A stretch of DNA of 64,000 nt from Methylobacterium sp. R2-1 (GTDB lineage: Bacteria; Pseudomonadota; Alphaproteobacteria; Rhizobiales; Beijerinckiaceae): positions 1-64,000 of the forward strand of contig NZ_JACHWM010000008.1 of NCBI RefSeq assembly GCF_014191355.1. The letters run 5' to 3'. The first letter of the stretch is position 1. Every line of letters begins with the position of its first letter. Shown here in pieces: positions 45,223 through 54,112 of the stretch. Below the pieces are notes generated by a model that was given only the letters and a program-made list of their open reading frames with translations, ran no database searches and was not told the origin of the DNA. A program made the translations under genes and the position numbers.

Positions 45223-45480
45223 ATGCAGGGATTGGTCTCAATGATTGCCGCGAGTGCGGTGCTGTCCGCCGGCCTCGTTGCCGGCTTGGCCGCGACGGAT
45301 GCCGCCGCCCGTCCGAAGCTGGCGATGAGTGCGGCGCCCATCGAGGCGCCCACGGTCGAGGCTCCCGAGAGCGGTCCGTCGATGACGGTCTCCCCCTGTG
45401 CCGCCGCGTGGCCCTACCTGCCGGCGGCCTGCTCTGCCGATGGGCGCAAGGTGCGCATCATTGCTCTCACCGGACGCTGA
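45223..45480 (+). CDS. Small exported protein
   Basis: The 85-residue product begins MQGLVSMIAASAVLSAGLVA, a signal peptide, with a probable cleavage near ATDAAA. The remainder is Pro/Ala-rich and ends with two cysteines (SPCAAAWPYLPAACSADGRK). No family was recognised. The ATG at 45223 follows AGGGGAT. It may be linked to the signalling operon around it. Confidence 0.55.
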   Translation: MQGLVSMIAASAVLSAGLVAGLAATDAAARPKLAMSAAPIEAPTVEAPESGPSMTVSPCAAAWPYLPAACSADGRKVRIIALTGR

Positions 45481-45491
45481 GGAAGGCCGCC

Positions 45492-45695
45492 ATGCCGCAC
45501 TTCTCGAAGGAGGCCCTGGAGACCTCGCCGGAGGCGCTGGCCAACCTGCGGGAGATCCTGCACGGGCGCCAGCAGGGCGGCCGCACCGGCCGGACCGTGC
45601 AGACGACGCCGACCAAGGAGGGGCGTTTCGGCACCTCCGGCGGCCGAGGCTCGCCGGAGCGCAAGCGGCGCCACACGTCCACGGCGGGGGTATGA
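45492..45695 (+). CDS. Small hydrophilic hypothetical protein
   Basis: The 67-residue product begins MPHFSKEALETSPEALANLR, with a basic Gly/Arg-rich tail (GGRGSPERKRRHTSTAGV). It starts 11 bases after the previous gene and follows GGAAGG. No domain is recognised and its reality is moderately likely. Confidence 0.5.
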   Translation: MPHFSKEALETSPEALANLREILHGRQQGGRTGRTVQTTPTKEGRFGTSGGRGSPERKRRHTSTAGV

Positions 45696-45816
45696 GGACA
45701 GCTTCGGGGGCCATCCCCACCAAGACGGGGGCGAGGCCCTTGTCCGGAGCCGCTTTTCCGGCGACGATCCCGCCGCGACGAAAGACGCTCCCGAGGGAGC
45801 CCGCGACGGGGCGAGG

Positions 45817-48096
45817 ATGCGGGTCGGCCGGAAGATTGCCCTGGTCGGCGGTGTCCCGATCCTCGTCGCCGCGGCCATCGCGGCGGCGGGCTGGTTCCTG
45901 CTCACCCAGGGCGAGCGGGCCCGGGCCGGCGCCCTGCTCGCCGCCCGCGTCTATCACGATCTCACCCTGGCGCGGTTGGTCCGCGACGACTTCGTCGCCG
46001 CCCGCGCCGATGCACGCGCCGCCTTCGAGACGCGGTTCTTCGACCTGACCGACAGAGCCGGCCGCGGCCTGGCCACTCTTCAGAATCAAGCTCGCACCCG
46101 GGGACAGGCCGAGCGGGCCGCCGCCGCACGCCAATCCCTCGACCGCTACGTGGAGCGGATGCGCGATTTCTCCGCGGTCGCCCGCGAGAATGACGGTCTC
46201 ATCGCCGAGATGAGCCGGCGCGCGAGCCGCCTGACCGACCTCGCCGAGCAGGCCCGCGAGCGGCAGCAAACCTCGAACGTCGACCTTGCCTGGACGCTGA
46301 CGGGAAAAGTGAACCGGCTGCGCGCGACCCGTGACGCCGTGACGGGGCTCAACGCCGTGCTGGCCGCCGCGTGGCAGCTCGCCCTCGCCAGGGAACGCGG
46401 CGCCCCCCCTGGGACCGAGCGCTCTGAGCGAACCCGCCTCGTTCATGCCGGCCGCGACCTTGCGGCGGCCCTGCGCGCCACCTCTCGCGAGACCGAGGCC
46501 GCGGAAGCTGAACGTTTGACCGCCCTCGACTCGGCCGCGAGCGATCGGTTGACCGAGTGGGGCGAGCGCCTCCTCAAGATCGTGACGTCCGAGCAGCGCA
46601 CGCTCGACGACGAGGTGGCACAGCTCCTCACCTACGCAGGAGAGGCCAACGCGACGGAGCAGGCGACGCAGAACATCGGCATCACGACGCTCAAGCTTGG
46701 GCAGCGCACCGCCGAGGCGCTGGCACGCCGGGATGCGGAGGCCGTCTCCGCCATGCTCGGCGAGGGCGAGCGGCTCTCGGCGAGCGCGTCCGCGCTGCCG
46801 ATCTCACCGCTGATCCAGTCCGAGATGATCGAGGCCATCGACGGCTGGCGCGCGCGGCTCGCCACCACCGTCGACGGACTCAAGCGGCAGAACGCGATGA
46901 TAGCCGAGATGGACGGTCTCGCTGCGGGCTTGAGCGAGGCCGCCCGCGCGCTGAACGACGACGCCGTCGAGGATGCCGACCGGTTCGGCACCTTCCTGGG
47001 CCAGCTTCTCCTCGCCGGCGCGGCTGTCGGCCTGCTGCTCGGAGCGCTGGTCGCGCTGGCCGTGGCCCGCTCGATCCTCGTGCCGCTGCGTCAGCTCCAG
47101 GGCGACATGATCGCGCTCGCCGCCGACCCGAAGGCGGAGGGGCTCTCCGGCACGCAGCGCACGGACGAACTCGGCGACATCGCCCGGGCGACGAATTTCT
47201 TCGTGACCGAGATCGGCCGGCGCGAACGGGCATTGCGGCGGGCCAAGGACCAGGCGGACAATGCCCTTCAAGATCTCCATCAGGCCCAGGACGACCTGAT
47301 CCGCGCGGAAAAACTTGCCTCGCTGGGGCAGCTCGTGGCCGGCGTCGCCCACGAGATCAACACGCCGCTCGGCATCGCGCTGACCACCGCGACGCTGGTA
47401 CGCGACGAGACGCGGGCCTTTCAGGGCTTGGTCACGGCGGGCACGCTGTCGCGCTCGCGCCTGACCCATTTCGTCGATCGAGTCGGGGAAGGGTCGCAAT
47501 TGCTCTGCGCGAACCTGACCCGCGCCGCCGACCTCGTTCACGGCTTCAAGCAGGTGGCGGTGGACCGGGCGAGCGACGAGCGCCGACGTTTTGATCTCGA
47601 CGTCTGGCTCGGCGAATTGCTCGCGAGCCTCCAGCCGATGCTGCGCAAGGGCGGCCACAGGATCGAGCGCGACGACCCATCCGGCATCGTCGTGGACACC
47701 TATCCCGGCGTGCTGGCGCAGGTCGTCACCAATCTCGTCGCCAACGCCGTCGTGCACGGCTTCGCCGGTGCCGAGCGGCCCGGAACCATCACGGTGCGGG
47801 TCTCGCATGCCGGATCTCTCGTGCGGCTGGAGGTGAGCGACGACGGCGGCGGCATCGCGCCGGAGCATCTCGGGCGGATCTTCGACCCGTTCTTCACCAC
47901 CGCCCGCTCCCACGGCAGCACCGGGCTCGGCATGCACATCGTGCACAACCTCGTAACGGCTAAGCTCCAGGGCCGCATCGCCGTCGAGAGCGAGCCGGGC
48001 CGGGGCACGCTCGTGCGGCTCGAATTCCCGCGGGCACCCGGCGAGGTCGAGCGGACGGGCACCGCCCGCCGGCCCGCCGGAGCGCAGGCACCATGA
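45817..48096 (+). CDS. Membrane sensor histidine kinase
   Basis: The 759-residue protein has a first membrane helix at about residues 8-30 and a second at about 388-414 (LLLAGAAVGLLLGALVALAV). The 355-residue stretch between them is predicted to be helical and periplasmic. A HAMP-like region (SILVPLRQLQGDMIALAADP) and a coiled coil follow. The kinase core has the H-box LGQLVAGVAHEINTPLGIAL with its His near residue 512, N-box NLVANAVVHGF, and ATP-lid VSDDGGGIAPEHLGRIFDPF. Its stop overlaps the start of a substrate-binding protein by 4 bases (ATGA). With the OmpR-type regulator at 44319 it probably forms a two-component pair. Confidence 0.9.
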   Translation: MRVGRKIALVGGVPILVAAAIAAAGWFLLTQGERARAGALLAARVYHDLTLARLVRDDFVAARADARAAFETRFFDLTDRAGRGLATLQNQARTRGQAERAAAARQSLDRYVERMRDFSAVARENDGLIAEMSRRASRLTDLAEQARERQQTSNVDLAWTLTGKVNRLRATRDAVTGLNAVLAAAWQLALARERGAPPGTERSERTRLVHAGRDLAAALRATSRETEAAEAERLTALDSAASDRLTEWGERLLKIVTSEQRTLDDEVAQLLTYAGEANATEQATQNIGITTLKLGQRTAEALARRDAEAVSAMLGEGERLSASASALPISPLIQSEMIEAIDGWRARLATTVDGLKRQNAMIAEMDGLAAGLSEAARALNDDAVEDADRFGTFLGQLLLAGAAVGLLLGALVALAVARSILVPLRQLQGDMIALAADPKAEGLSGTQRTDELGDIARATNFFVTEIGRRERALRRAKDQADNALQDLHQAQDDLIRAEKLASLGQLVAGVAHEINTPLGIALTTATLVRDETRAFQGLVTAGTLSRSRLTHFVDRVGEGSQLLCANLTRAADLVHGFKQVAVDRASDERRRFDLDVWLGELLASLQPMLRKGGHRIERDDPSGIVVDTYPGVLAQVVTNLVANAVVHGFAGAERPGTITVRVSHAGSLVRLEVSDDGGGIAPEHLGRIFDPFFTTARSHGSTGLGMHIVHNLVTAKLQGRIAVESEPGRGTLVRLEFPRAPGEVERTGTARRPAGAQAP

Positions 48097-49733
48097 GACG
48101 CCGCGCGAGAGATCGCATCGGATACCGCGTCCGGGCCGCGGCCACCGTGGCCGTCATGCTGGCCGCCGTCACCGGAGCCTCGCCGGGGCAGGCGCGCACC
48201 CTGGTCTATTGCTCGGAGGGAAACCCGGAATCGCTCGATCCCGGCCTCGTCACCACGACGACGGCGATGAGTGCGGCGTGGCAGATGTTCAACAGCCTCG
48301 TCGAGTTCGCCCCCGGCACCACCGATTTGCGGCCGGCGCTCGCCGAGTCGTGGCAGGTCTCCGACGGAGGGCGGACCTACGACTTCACCCTGCGGGCGGG
48401 GGTGCGCTTTCACGCCAATGCCGGCTTCACGCCGAGCCGCCCGCTCAATGCCGACGACGTGCTGTTCAGCTTCCTCCGCCAGTGGAAGCCGGACCATCCC
48501 TATCATCGGGTCGGCGGCGACTTCGCCTATTTCCGCGATCTCGGCCTCGCCGGCCTGATCGAGGGAATCGAACGGCTCGACGAACGCCGGGTCCGCTTCC
48601 GGCTCAAGGAGCCGGACGCGACCTTCCTGCCCAACCTCGCCCAGGCCTTCGGCAGCATCCTGTCGGCGGAGTACGCCGAGCAACTCGCCCGCCGAGGTGT
48701 GCCGGAAGAGCTGGCCCGCGCGCCGGTCGGCACAGGGCCGTTCCGCTTCGTCGATTACCGCCCCGACGTGGCGGTGCGCTATCGCAGCTTCCCGGAGTAC
48801 TGGCGCCGGGCAGCGGCAGCCGAGGCGGAAACCGTCGAGGCGCTGGTTTTCTCGATCACGCCGAACACGGCCGTGCGACTGACCAAGCTCAAGGCGGGCG
48901 AATGCCATGTGATGGCCTTTCCCGGCACGGCGGATCTCGATGCGGTGCGGACCGACCCCGACCTCGCACTGGTATCGGGCGAGGAACTGAACATCGCCTA
49001 TCTCGCCCTCAATACCGCGCGCCCGCCGATGACCGATCCGCGCGTGCGCCGCGCCATCAACCTCGCCATTGACCGGCGCGCCATCGTCGAGGCCGTCTAC
49101 GGACCGGCCGGCACGGTGGCACATAACCCCTTGCCGCCGTCGAGCTGGGCCTTCCACCGCGACCTGCCTGAGCCCCCCTTCGACCGCGAGGCCGCCGCTC
49201 GCCTGCTCGCCGAGGCCGGACTCGCCGAGGGGTTCGAGACCGATCTCTGGTTCCTGCCGGTCAGCCGGCCCTACAACCCCAACGGACGGCGCGTGGCGGA
49301 TATGATCCGCGTTGACCTCTCCCGCATCGGCGTCCGCGCCCGGCTGGTCACCCGCGATTGGACTGCATACCGGGCCGCACTCTACGGTGGCGAGCCGACG
49401 ATGATGCTCTACGGCTGGACCAGCGACAACGGCGACCCAGACAACTTCATGAACGTGCTGCTCGGCTGCCGGGCCGCGGAACCGGGAGGCGCCAATCTCG
49501 CCCGCTGGTGCGATCCCGGCTACGATGCGGCGGTACAGGCCGCCCGCCGGACCGACGATCGTGAGGTTCGCACTCGGCTCTACAGGGATGCGCAAGTCCG
49601 TTTCCGCGAGGCCGCCCCCTGGGTGCCACTCGCCCACACCCTCGTCCACATGGCGATCCGGCGCACGGTGAACGGCTTCCGGACAGATCCGCTCGGGCGC
49701 ACCCTGTTCGAGGGTGTGACGTTGACGGAGTAA
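48093..49733 (+). CDS. Peptide/nickel-type ABC substrate-binding protein, orphan
   Basis: The 546-residue protein belongs to the DppA/OppA family (SBP_bac_5). It has a twin-Arg-like and hydrophobic start (RRRARDRIGYRVRAAATVAV, then VMLAAVTGASPGQAR). The mature part has TLVYCSEGNPESLDPGLVTT, FNSLVEFAPGTTDLRPALAE and the family motif LTVRAGVRFH-like FTLRAGVRFHANAGFTPSRP, with DPRVRRAINLAIDRRAIVEA later. No permease or ATPase is nearby. It is translationally coupled to the kinase (ATGA overlap), so it may act as a periplasmic ligand-capture partner for that sensor rather than as a transporter part. Confidence 0.88.
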   Translation: MRRRARDRIGYRVRAAATVAVMLAAVTGASPGQARTLVYCSEGNPESLDPGLVTTTTAMSAAWQMFNSLVEFAPGTTDLRPALAESWQVSDGGRTYDFTLRAGVRFHANAGFTPSRPLNADDVLFSFLRQWKPDHPYHRVGGDFAYFRDLGLAGLIEGIERLDERRVRFRLKEPDATFLPNLAQAFGSILSAEYAEQLARRGVPEELARAPVGTGPFRFVDYRPDVAVRYRSFPEYWRRAAAAEAETVEALVFSITPNTAVRLTKLKAGECHVMAFPGTADLDAVRTDPDLALVSGEELNIAYLALNTARPPMTDPRVRRAINLAIDRRAIVEAVYGPAGTVAHNPLPPSSWAFHRDLPEPPFDREAAARLLAEAGLAEGFETDLWFLPVSRPYNPNGRRVADMIRVDLSRIGVRARLVTRDWTAYRAALYGGEPTMMLYGWTSDNGDPDNFMNVLLGCRAAEPGGANLARWCDPGYDAAVQAARRTDDREVRTRLYRDAQVRFREAAPWVPLAHTLVHMAIRRTVNGFRTDPLGRTLFEGVTLTE

Positions 49734-49748
49734 TGTTTTGCGGTGCCG

Positions 49749-49767
49749 TATCTCGCATTGCGGGATA
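49749..49767. promoter_or_regulatory. Near-perfect palindrome upstream of the BoxR-like gene
   Basis: TATCTCGCA T TGCGGGATA has 9-base arms with one mismatch. It ends 260 bases before the BoxR-like start and 16 bases after the stop of the binding-protein gene. It is a candidate operator; the protein that binds it is not known. Confidence 0.45.
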
Positions 49768-50027
49768 GCATATATTATCCACCGGCGAGTGCGCATGGAT
49801 GCCACGCTTGGGAGGTGGGTTGCGCTGCAGCCTGCCAATCTCCAGATGTGCGCCTTCCCCGCCATAACCCGCGCGCTCTGGCCCGCGTGTTCCTGCGGGT
49901 GTCGCTCGGACGGGAAACCGGACGAACGGACGGTGTCCTGAGCGGGAGGTGGGGACCTCGACGGGGACGCCCGGCAAGGATGTGGATCGAGGCGGGCGTC
50001 GGAAAGGACGATGAGGTGAGTGAGGCC

Positions 50028-50927
50028 ATGACCGACGCGGCCGAACAAGAGGCGAGTTTCCTCAACGAACTCGGCCGACGTGTGCGTCACGCCCGGACGG
50101 TGCGCGGACTGTCGCGCAAGCTGCTCTCGCAGGCCTCAGGCCTGTCCGAGCGCTACATCGCCCAACTCGAGAGCGGCCAGGGGAACGTTTCGATCATCCT
50201 GCTGCGGCGTGTCGCCAACGCGATGGGGATGCGGCTCGACGATCTCGTTTCGAGCCAGGAAGCCTCCTCCGACTGGCGCGTCATCCGCGACCTCCTCGAC
50301 CAGGCGAGCCCGGACCAGATTGCCCTGGCCAAGTCGGCGCTTGCGGGCTCAACCGGCGCGGAAGCGCGCACGGTCCGGCGGCGCGTGGCGCTGGTGGGCC
50401 TGCGTGGCGCCGGCAAATCGACGCTCGGCCGGATGGCGGCCGCCCATCTCGGCTGGCGCTTCGTGGAGCTCAACACCGAGATCGAGCGCGAGAACGGCTT
50501 GTCGGTGCGCGAAATCTTCGCGATCTACGGTCAGGAAGGCTATCGGCGGCTTGAGCAGAAGGCCCTGCGTGGCCTCGCCGAGCAGCCGGGCCCGATGGTG
50601 CTCGCCACCGGCGGCAGCATCGTCGCCGAGCCGCTGACCTACGACCTGCTCCTGTCTTCCTTCTACACGATCTGGCTACAGGCCCGGCCCGAGGAGCATC
50701 TTCAGCGGGTGCGTGACCAGGGCCATGTCGAGGGCAAGGGCGACCCCGCCTGGGTGCTGGACGACCTGCGCGCCGTGCTGCTCAGCCGCGAGCCGCTCTA
50801 TGCCCGGGCGTCGGCCGTCGTGGACACCTCCGACGTCCCGGTCGAGATCATGGCCGCGCGCTTGATCGAGGTGATCGAAACCCGCGTCAGCGGCAACGAC
50901 AACGGCGGCAAGCGCCCGGCCGCGTGA
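50028..50927 (+). CDS. BoxR-like regulator: XRE domain fused to shikimate kinase domain
   Basis: The 299-residue protein has an N-terminal XRE helix-turn-helix (NELGRRVRHARTVRGLSRKL, SGLSERYIAQLESGQG). From about residue 118 a shikimate-kinase-like domain follows (RRVALVGLRGAGKSTLGRMA), with ATP-binding GLRGAGKST, FVELNTEIERENGLSVREIF and LATGGSIVAEPLTYDLL. This architecture is that of BoxR, which represses benzoyl-CoA epoxidation genes in other bacteria and senses benzoyl-CoA. No box genes are present in this window. The ATG at 50028 follows GAGGTGAGTGAGG and matches the family length. Confidence 0.88.
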   Translation: MTDAAEQEASFLNELGRRVRHARTVRGLSRKLLSQASGLSERYIAQLESGQGNVSIILLRRVANAMGMRLDDLVSSQEASSDWRVIRDLLDQASPDQIALAKSALAGSTGAEARTVRRRVALVGLRGAGKSTLGRMAAAHLGWRFVELNTEIERENGLSVREIFAIYGQEGYRRLEQKALRGLAEQPGPMVLATGGSIVAEPLTYDLLLSSFYTIWLQARPEEHLQRVRDQGHVEGKGDPAWVLDDLRAVLLSREPLYARASAVVDTSDVPVEIMAARLIEVIETRVSGNDNGGKRPAA

Positions 50928-51182
50928 CAGCGGCGCCACCCAGGGTGAAGCACGACCTCTTGATGCGGCGCCGGGTTACACCAAGCTGTAAGGCTTGCGC
51001 CGGCGCGGGCGAAGACACTTCTCTCGCTCGCCGCACGCGCGATACGGGTCGTATCCACTTGCCCTGCCCGGCGGCATAATCCGTCCCGCCAAAGCGACGG
51101 GGCTCGAACACTCTGCCGGCCGCGACGCGTGTCGCGGTCTCAGGCCGGATGGACAGCCGGCGCATCCGTCGAGGAGGAATGC

Positions 51183-52043
51183 ATGTCCGCCAGTCCGTCG
51201 CTCAGCCCGGCCTCCGGGCGCGAAGGGATCGCCGGTATTGTCGATCCGCTCTGGATGCGCGTGCGCACCGAAGCGGAGTCGGTGGTGCGCGACGAACCGC
51301 AACTCGCCTCGTTCTTCGTGGCGACCATCCTCAACCATCCGAGCCTGGAGGCGGCGGTGGCCTACCGCGTCGCCACCCGACTCGGCCACGCCTCGCTCTC
51401 GACCGAACTCGTCGCCCACGGCTTCCACGAGGCGCTCCAGGACGATGCCCGCATCGGCCAGAGCATGCGCGCCGACATCCTCGCCGTGATGGATCGTGAC
51501 CCGGCGACGACCCGAGCGCTCGAGCCGCTGCTCTATTTCAAGGGCTTCCACGCGATCCAGGCGCACCGTCTCGCCCACTGGTACTGGGGCCAAGGCCGGC
51601 GCGATCTCGCGCTCTACCTCCAGAGCCGGTCGTCGGAGGTGTTCCAGACCGATATCCACCCGGCGGCCCGGATCGGGCGCGGGGTGTTCTTCGATCATGC
51701 CACCGGCCTCGTTGTCGGCTCCACCGCGGTGATCGAGGACGACGTCTCGATCCTGCACGCGGTGACGCTCGGCGGCACGGGCAAGCATGGGGGCGACCGC
51801 CACCCGAAGATCCGCCGCGGCGTCATGATCGGTGCGGGCGCCAAGATCCTCGGCAACATCGAGGTCGGGGCCTGCGCCCGGGTCGCGGCGGGCTCCGTCG
51901 TGCTCCGCTCGGTGCCGCCGCACACCACGGTGGTCGGCGTGCCGGCGCGTGTCGTGGGTGCTGCCGGCTGTGCCGAGCCGGCCCGCTCGATGGACCAGCT
52001 CGTGGCGATGAGCGAGTTCGTCGATATCGCCGGCGGAATCTGA
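51183..52043 (+). CDS. cysE: Serine O-acetyltransferase
   Basis: CysE makes O-acetylserine, the entry step of cysteine synthesis. The 286-residue product has the N-terminal helical domain (DPLWMRVRTEAESVVRDEPQ, then ATILNHPSLEAAVAYRVATR). The left-handed beta helix follows, with DIHPAARIGRGVFFDHATGL, the loop GGTGKHGGDRHPKI and the repeat IGAGAKILGNIEVGACARVA. The ATG at 51183 follows GAGGAGG. It lies downstream of the BoxR-like gene, with no obvious link. Confidence 0.95.
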   Translation: MSASPSLSPASGREGIAGIVDPLWMRVRTEAESVVRDEPQLASFFVATILNHPSLEAAVAYRVATRLGHASLSTELVAHGFHEALQDDARIGQSMRADILAVMDRDPATTRALEPLLYFKGFHAIQAHRLAHWYWGQGRRDLALYLQSRSSEVFQTDIHPAARIGRGVFFDHATGLVVGSTAVIEDDVSILHAVTLGGTGKHGGDRHPKIRRGVMIGAGAKILGNIEVGACARVAAGSVVLRSVPPHTTVVGVPARVVGAAGCAEPARSMDQLVAMSEFVDIAGGI

Positions 52044-52179
52044 AGCCGCTCCCTGCCTCCGGCGGGTTGCCTGCCCTCCCGCGACGTGGCAAGCCGCCGA
52101 CGACCATCCGAAGCCCCATCCGCGCTGCCGCCGGGATCGCGCGTCCCGGCATGCACCGCCTCGCAAGAAGGTTGACGGC

Positions 52180-52395
52180 GTGACCAAGACCGAAGTCGCC
52201 AAGCTGCAGGACTACCTGCGCCGCAAGTTCGCCAACGCCAACATCCGCGTGGTCGCGATGAAGACCGGTGACTCCGCCGAGGTGTTCATCGGCGACGAGT
52301 CGATCGGCGTTCTCGCCGACGACAAGGAGGACGGCGACGATTCCTTCACCTTCCGGATGGCGATCCTCGATATCGACCTCGAAGAGGAGGCCTGA
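52180..52395 (+). CDS. DUF3126 family protein
   Basis: The 71-residue protein begins at GTG 52180 and has the conserved body KLQDYLRRKFANANIRVVAM followed by GDSAEVFIGDESIGVLADD and an acidic end. The family is small, conserved in alphaproteobacteria and of unknown function. Confidence 0.88.
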   Translation: MTKTEVAKLQDYLRRKFANANIRVVAMKTGDSAEVFIGDESIGVLADDKEDGDDSFTFRMAILDIDLEEEA

Positions 52396-52553
52396 GGCTC
52401 GCCTCGTTCCGATCACGGGTCCGATCACGGAACATCGCGCCGTCCCGGGCATCGCACCTGTGGGCGGCGTTAGCGTTAACGAAACGTCTTTCTTAACAAG
52501 ACGTAAACCATCGGCCAGACTGCGCGCCACATCCTGAGAAGGAGCGTCGCGTC

Positions 52554-52883
52554 ATGACCCTGAGCCCCACTTCCCTCGAATCCATTCAGGCGCTCATCGT
52601 CGGCCTCGCGCTGGCGGGGCTGCTCGCGAGTGCCTTCGAATACGCCACGAACCGGCGGGCGAGCTTCCGCTTGCTGGAGGCCGGCGGCGTCACCGCGCTC
52701 GCCGCGCTGCCGATGATCGCGGTGGTCGCGCCCTTCATCATCCTGCGCAACACCCTGCGGGGCCGTCGCTTCGAACAGCGGCCGATCCCGTTCGTGATGG
52801 TCGCGACGATGATCGCCTGCGGCTGGAGCCTGCTCTCGGGCCAGATCGCTCTCGGCATGGCCCACCGGCTAGCCGGCCTGTAG
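52554..52883 (+). CDS. Conserved small membrane protein
   Basis: The 109-residue protein has three hydrophobic segments (SIQALIVGLALAGLLASAFE, VTALAALPMIAVVAPFIIL, and VMVATMIACGWSLLSGQIAL). The family has no assigned function but is conserved in Rhizobiales. The ATG at 52554 follows GAAGGAG. A weak 7-base inverted repeat (ACGTCTT/AAGACGT) lies at 52484-52504 upstream. Confidence 0.75.
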   Translation: MTLSPTSLESIQALIVGLALAGLLASAFEYATNRRASFRLLEAGGVTALAALPMIAVVAPFIILRNTLRGRRFEQRPIPFVMVATMIACGWSLLSGQIALGMAHRLAGL

Positions 52884-52905
52884 TCCCGGGCGCCGGAATC
52901 GAGGA

Positions 52906-53538
52906 CTACTGCCGCACCCACATCACCCGCGCCATCCAGGCGACGTCGGTGAGTGGCACCATGCGATCCTCGTGGTCGGGATTGAGCGAAGCCAGTTCGA
53001 TGGTGCGGGCGGTGCGGCGGCGCAGCTCCTTGGCCAGCACCTCGCCGCTGTTGAGCCGGGCAACGACCCGGTCACCCTTGCGAATGCCGGCATTCGGGGC
53101 AACGATCAGCACATCACCGTCACGGTAGAGCGGCAGCATCGAATCGCCCTGCACCTCCAGGGCGAAGGCGTGATCTCCGCCGAGATCGGGGAACTCGATC
53201 TCATCCCAGCCGGGGCCGCCCGTTGGAATACCTTCCTCGGTGAACAGGCGGCCCGAGCCGGCCTGGGTCAGGCCGATCAGCGGCACCATCGTCCGGGTCG
53301 GCGCCTGCTCCGAACCGACCAGGTGCAGGAAGTCGTCGAGGCTGGCGCCGGTGGCGGCGAGCACCTTCGCGATCGATTCGGTGGAGGGCCACCGCTTGCG
53401 CCCATCGGGACCGACTCGCTTCGAGCGGTTGAAGCTCGTGGCGTCGAGGCCCGCACGCCGGGCGAGGCCCGAGGCGGAGAAGCCGTGGCGCTCGGCCAAC
53501 CGGTCGATCGCAGTCCAAATCTGCTCGTGCGACAGCAT
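52906..53538 (-). CDS. S24-family repressor-like protein (LexA/CI-type peptidase)
   Basis: The 210-residue protein joins an N-terminal helix-turn-helix (FSASGLARRAGLDATSFNRS) to a C-terminal S24 serine peptidase fold. The catalytic Ser is in LEVQGDSMLPLYRDGDVLIV and the Lys in VVARLNSGEVLAKELRRR. The nearby LEVQGDSM pattern is typical of phage-repressor-like stress regulators, but no other phage gene is present here, so it is probably a host gene. The ATG at 53538, after TTTGAGG, gives the compact form; a start at 53574 is possible. Confidence 0.88.
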   Translation of the reverse strand: MLSHEQIWTAIDRLAERHGFSASGLARRAGLDATSFNRSKRVGPDGRKRWPSTESIAKVLAATGASLDDFLHLVGSEQAPTRTMVPLIGLTQAGSGRLFTEEGIPTGGPGWDEIEFPDLGGDHAFALEVQGDSMLPLYRDGDVLIVAPNAGIRKGDRVVARLNSGEVLAKELRRRTARTIELASLNPDHEDRMVPLTDVAWMARVMWVRQ

Positions 53539-53761
53539 AGCGGCCTCAAACCGGCGCGTGTGCCGTTGAGACATACGGCCTAAAGTTAGGAAACTAGAAC
53601 CCGCTGAACCCGGACGCAATCGGGGCATCCGGAGAGGCCAGTGTCGCATCTGAGTGGCCTGCGGTGAAGGCGCGGCACTCCGTATCAGGTCACACACGGC
53701 ATCGGTTGCCGCGCGGAAGCGTGCGTTCTATCGCTCCGGAAGGTTTACCCCCGGAGACCGG

Positions 53762-54112
53762 ATGGCCCTCGTCTACAAGATCTGTCAGCGCGACCTCTGG
53801 CGGGAAGCCGAGGCCCTCGGTCGCTTCACCGGCGCACCCGTCGATCACGCCGACGGCTTCATCCACTTCTCGACCGCCGAGCAGGTCGCCGAGACGGCCG
53901 CCCGTCATTTTTCCGGGCAGGAGAGTCTGCTGCTCGTGGCAGTCGAGGCCGCGGATCTCGGGCCGGCGCTCCGCTTCGAGCCGTCGCGGGGCGGCGCGCT
54001 GTTCCCGCACCTCTACGGTGACCTTCCCTTGAGCGCCGTGCGCTCCGTAGCCGACCTGCCCCTCGGAGCGGACGGGCGGCACGCCTTCCCGGCGGAGATA
54101 CCGCAGGCATGA
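53762..54112 (+). CDS. DUF952 family protein
   Basis: The 116-residue protein starts [20 protein letters not shown] and carries the family motif [20 protein letters not shown] and the terminal [14 protein letters not shown]. The family resembles glutathione S-transferase-like small proteins of unknown role. Its stop overlaps the pyrD start by 4 bases (ATGA), an arrangement common in alphaproteobacteria. Confidence 0.92.
   Translation: MALVYKICQRDLWREAEALGRFTGAPVDHADGFIHFSTAEQVAETAARHFSGQESLLLVAVEAADLGPALRFEPSRGGALFPHLYGDLPLSAVRSVADLPLGADGRHAFPAEIPQA

Noticed and set aside
52906-53538. S24 repressor as a sign of a prophage
   Set aside because: No integrase, terminase, structural gene or attachment repeat lies nearby; the gene sits among housekeeping genes.
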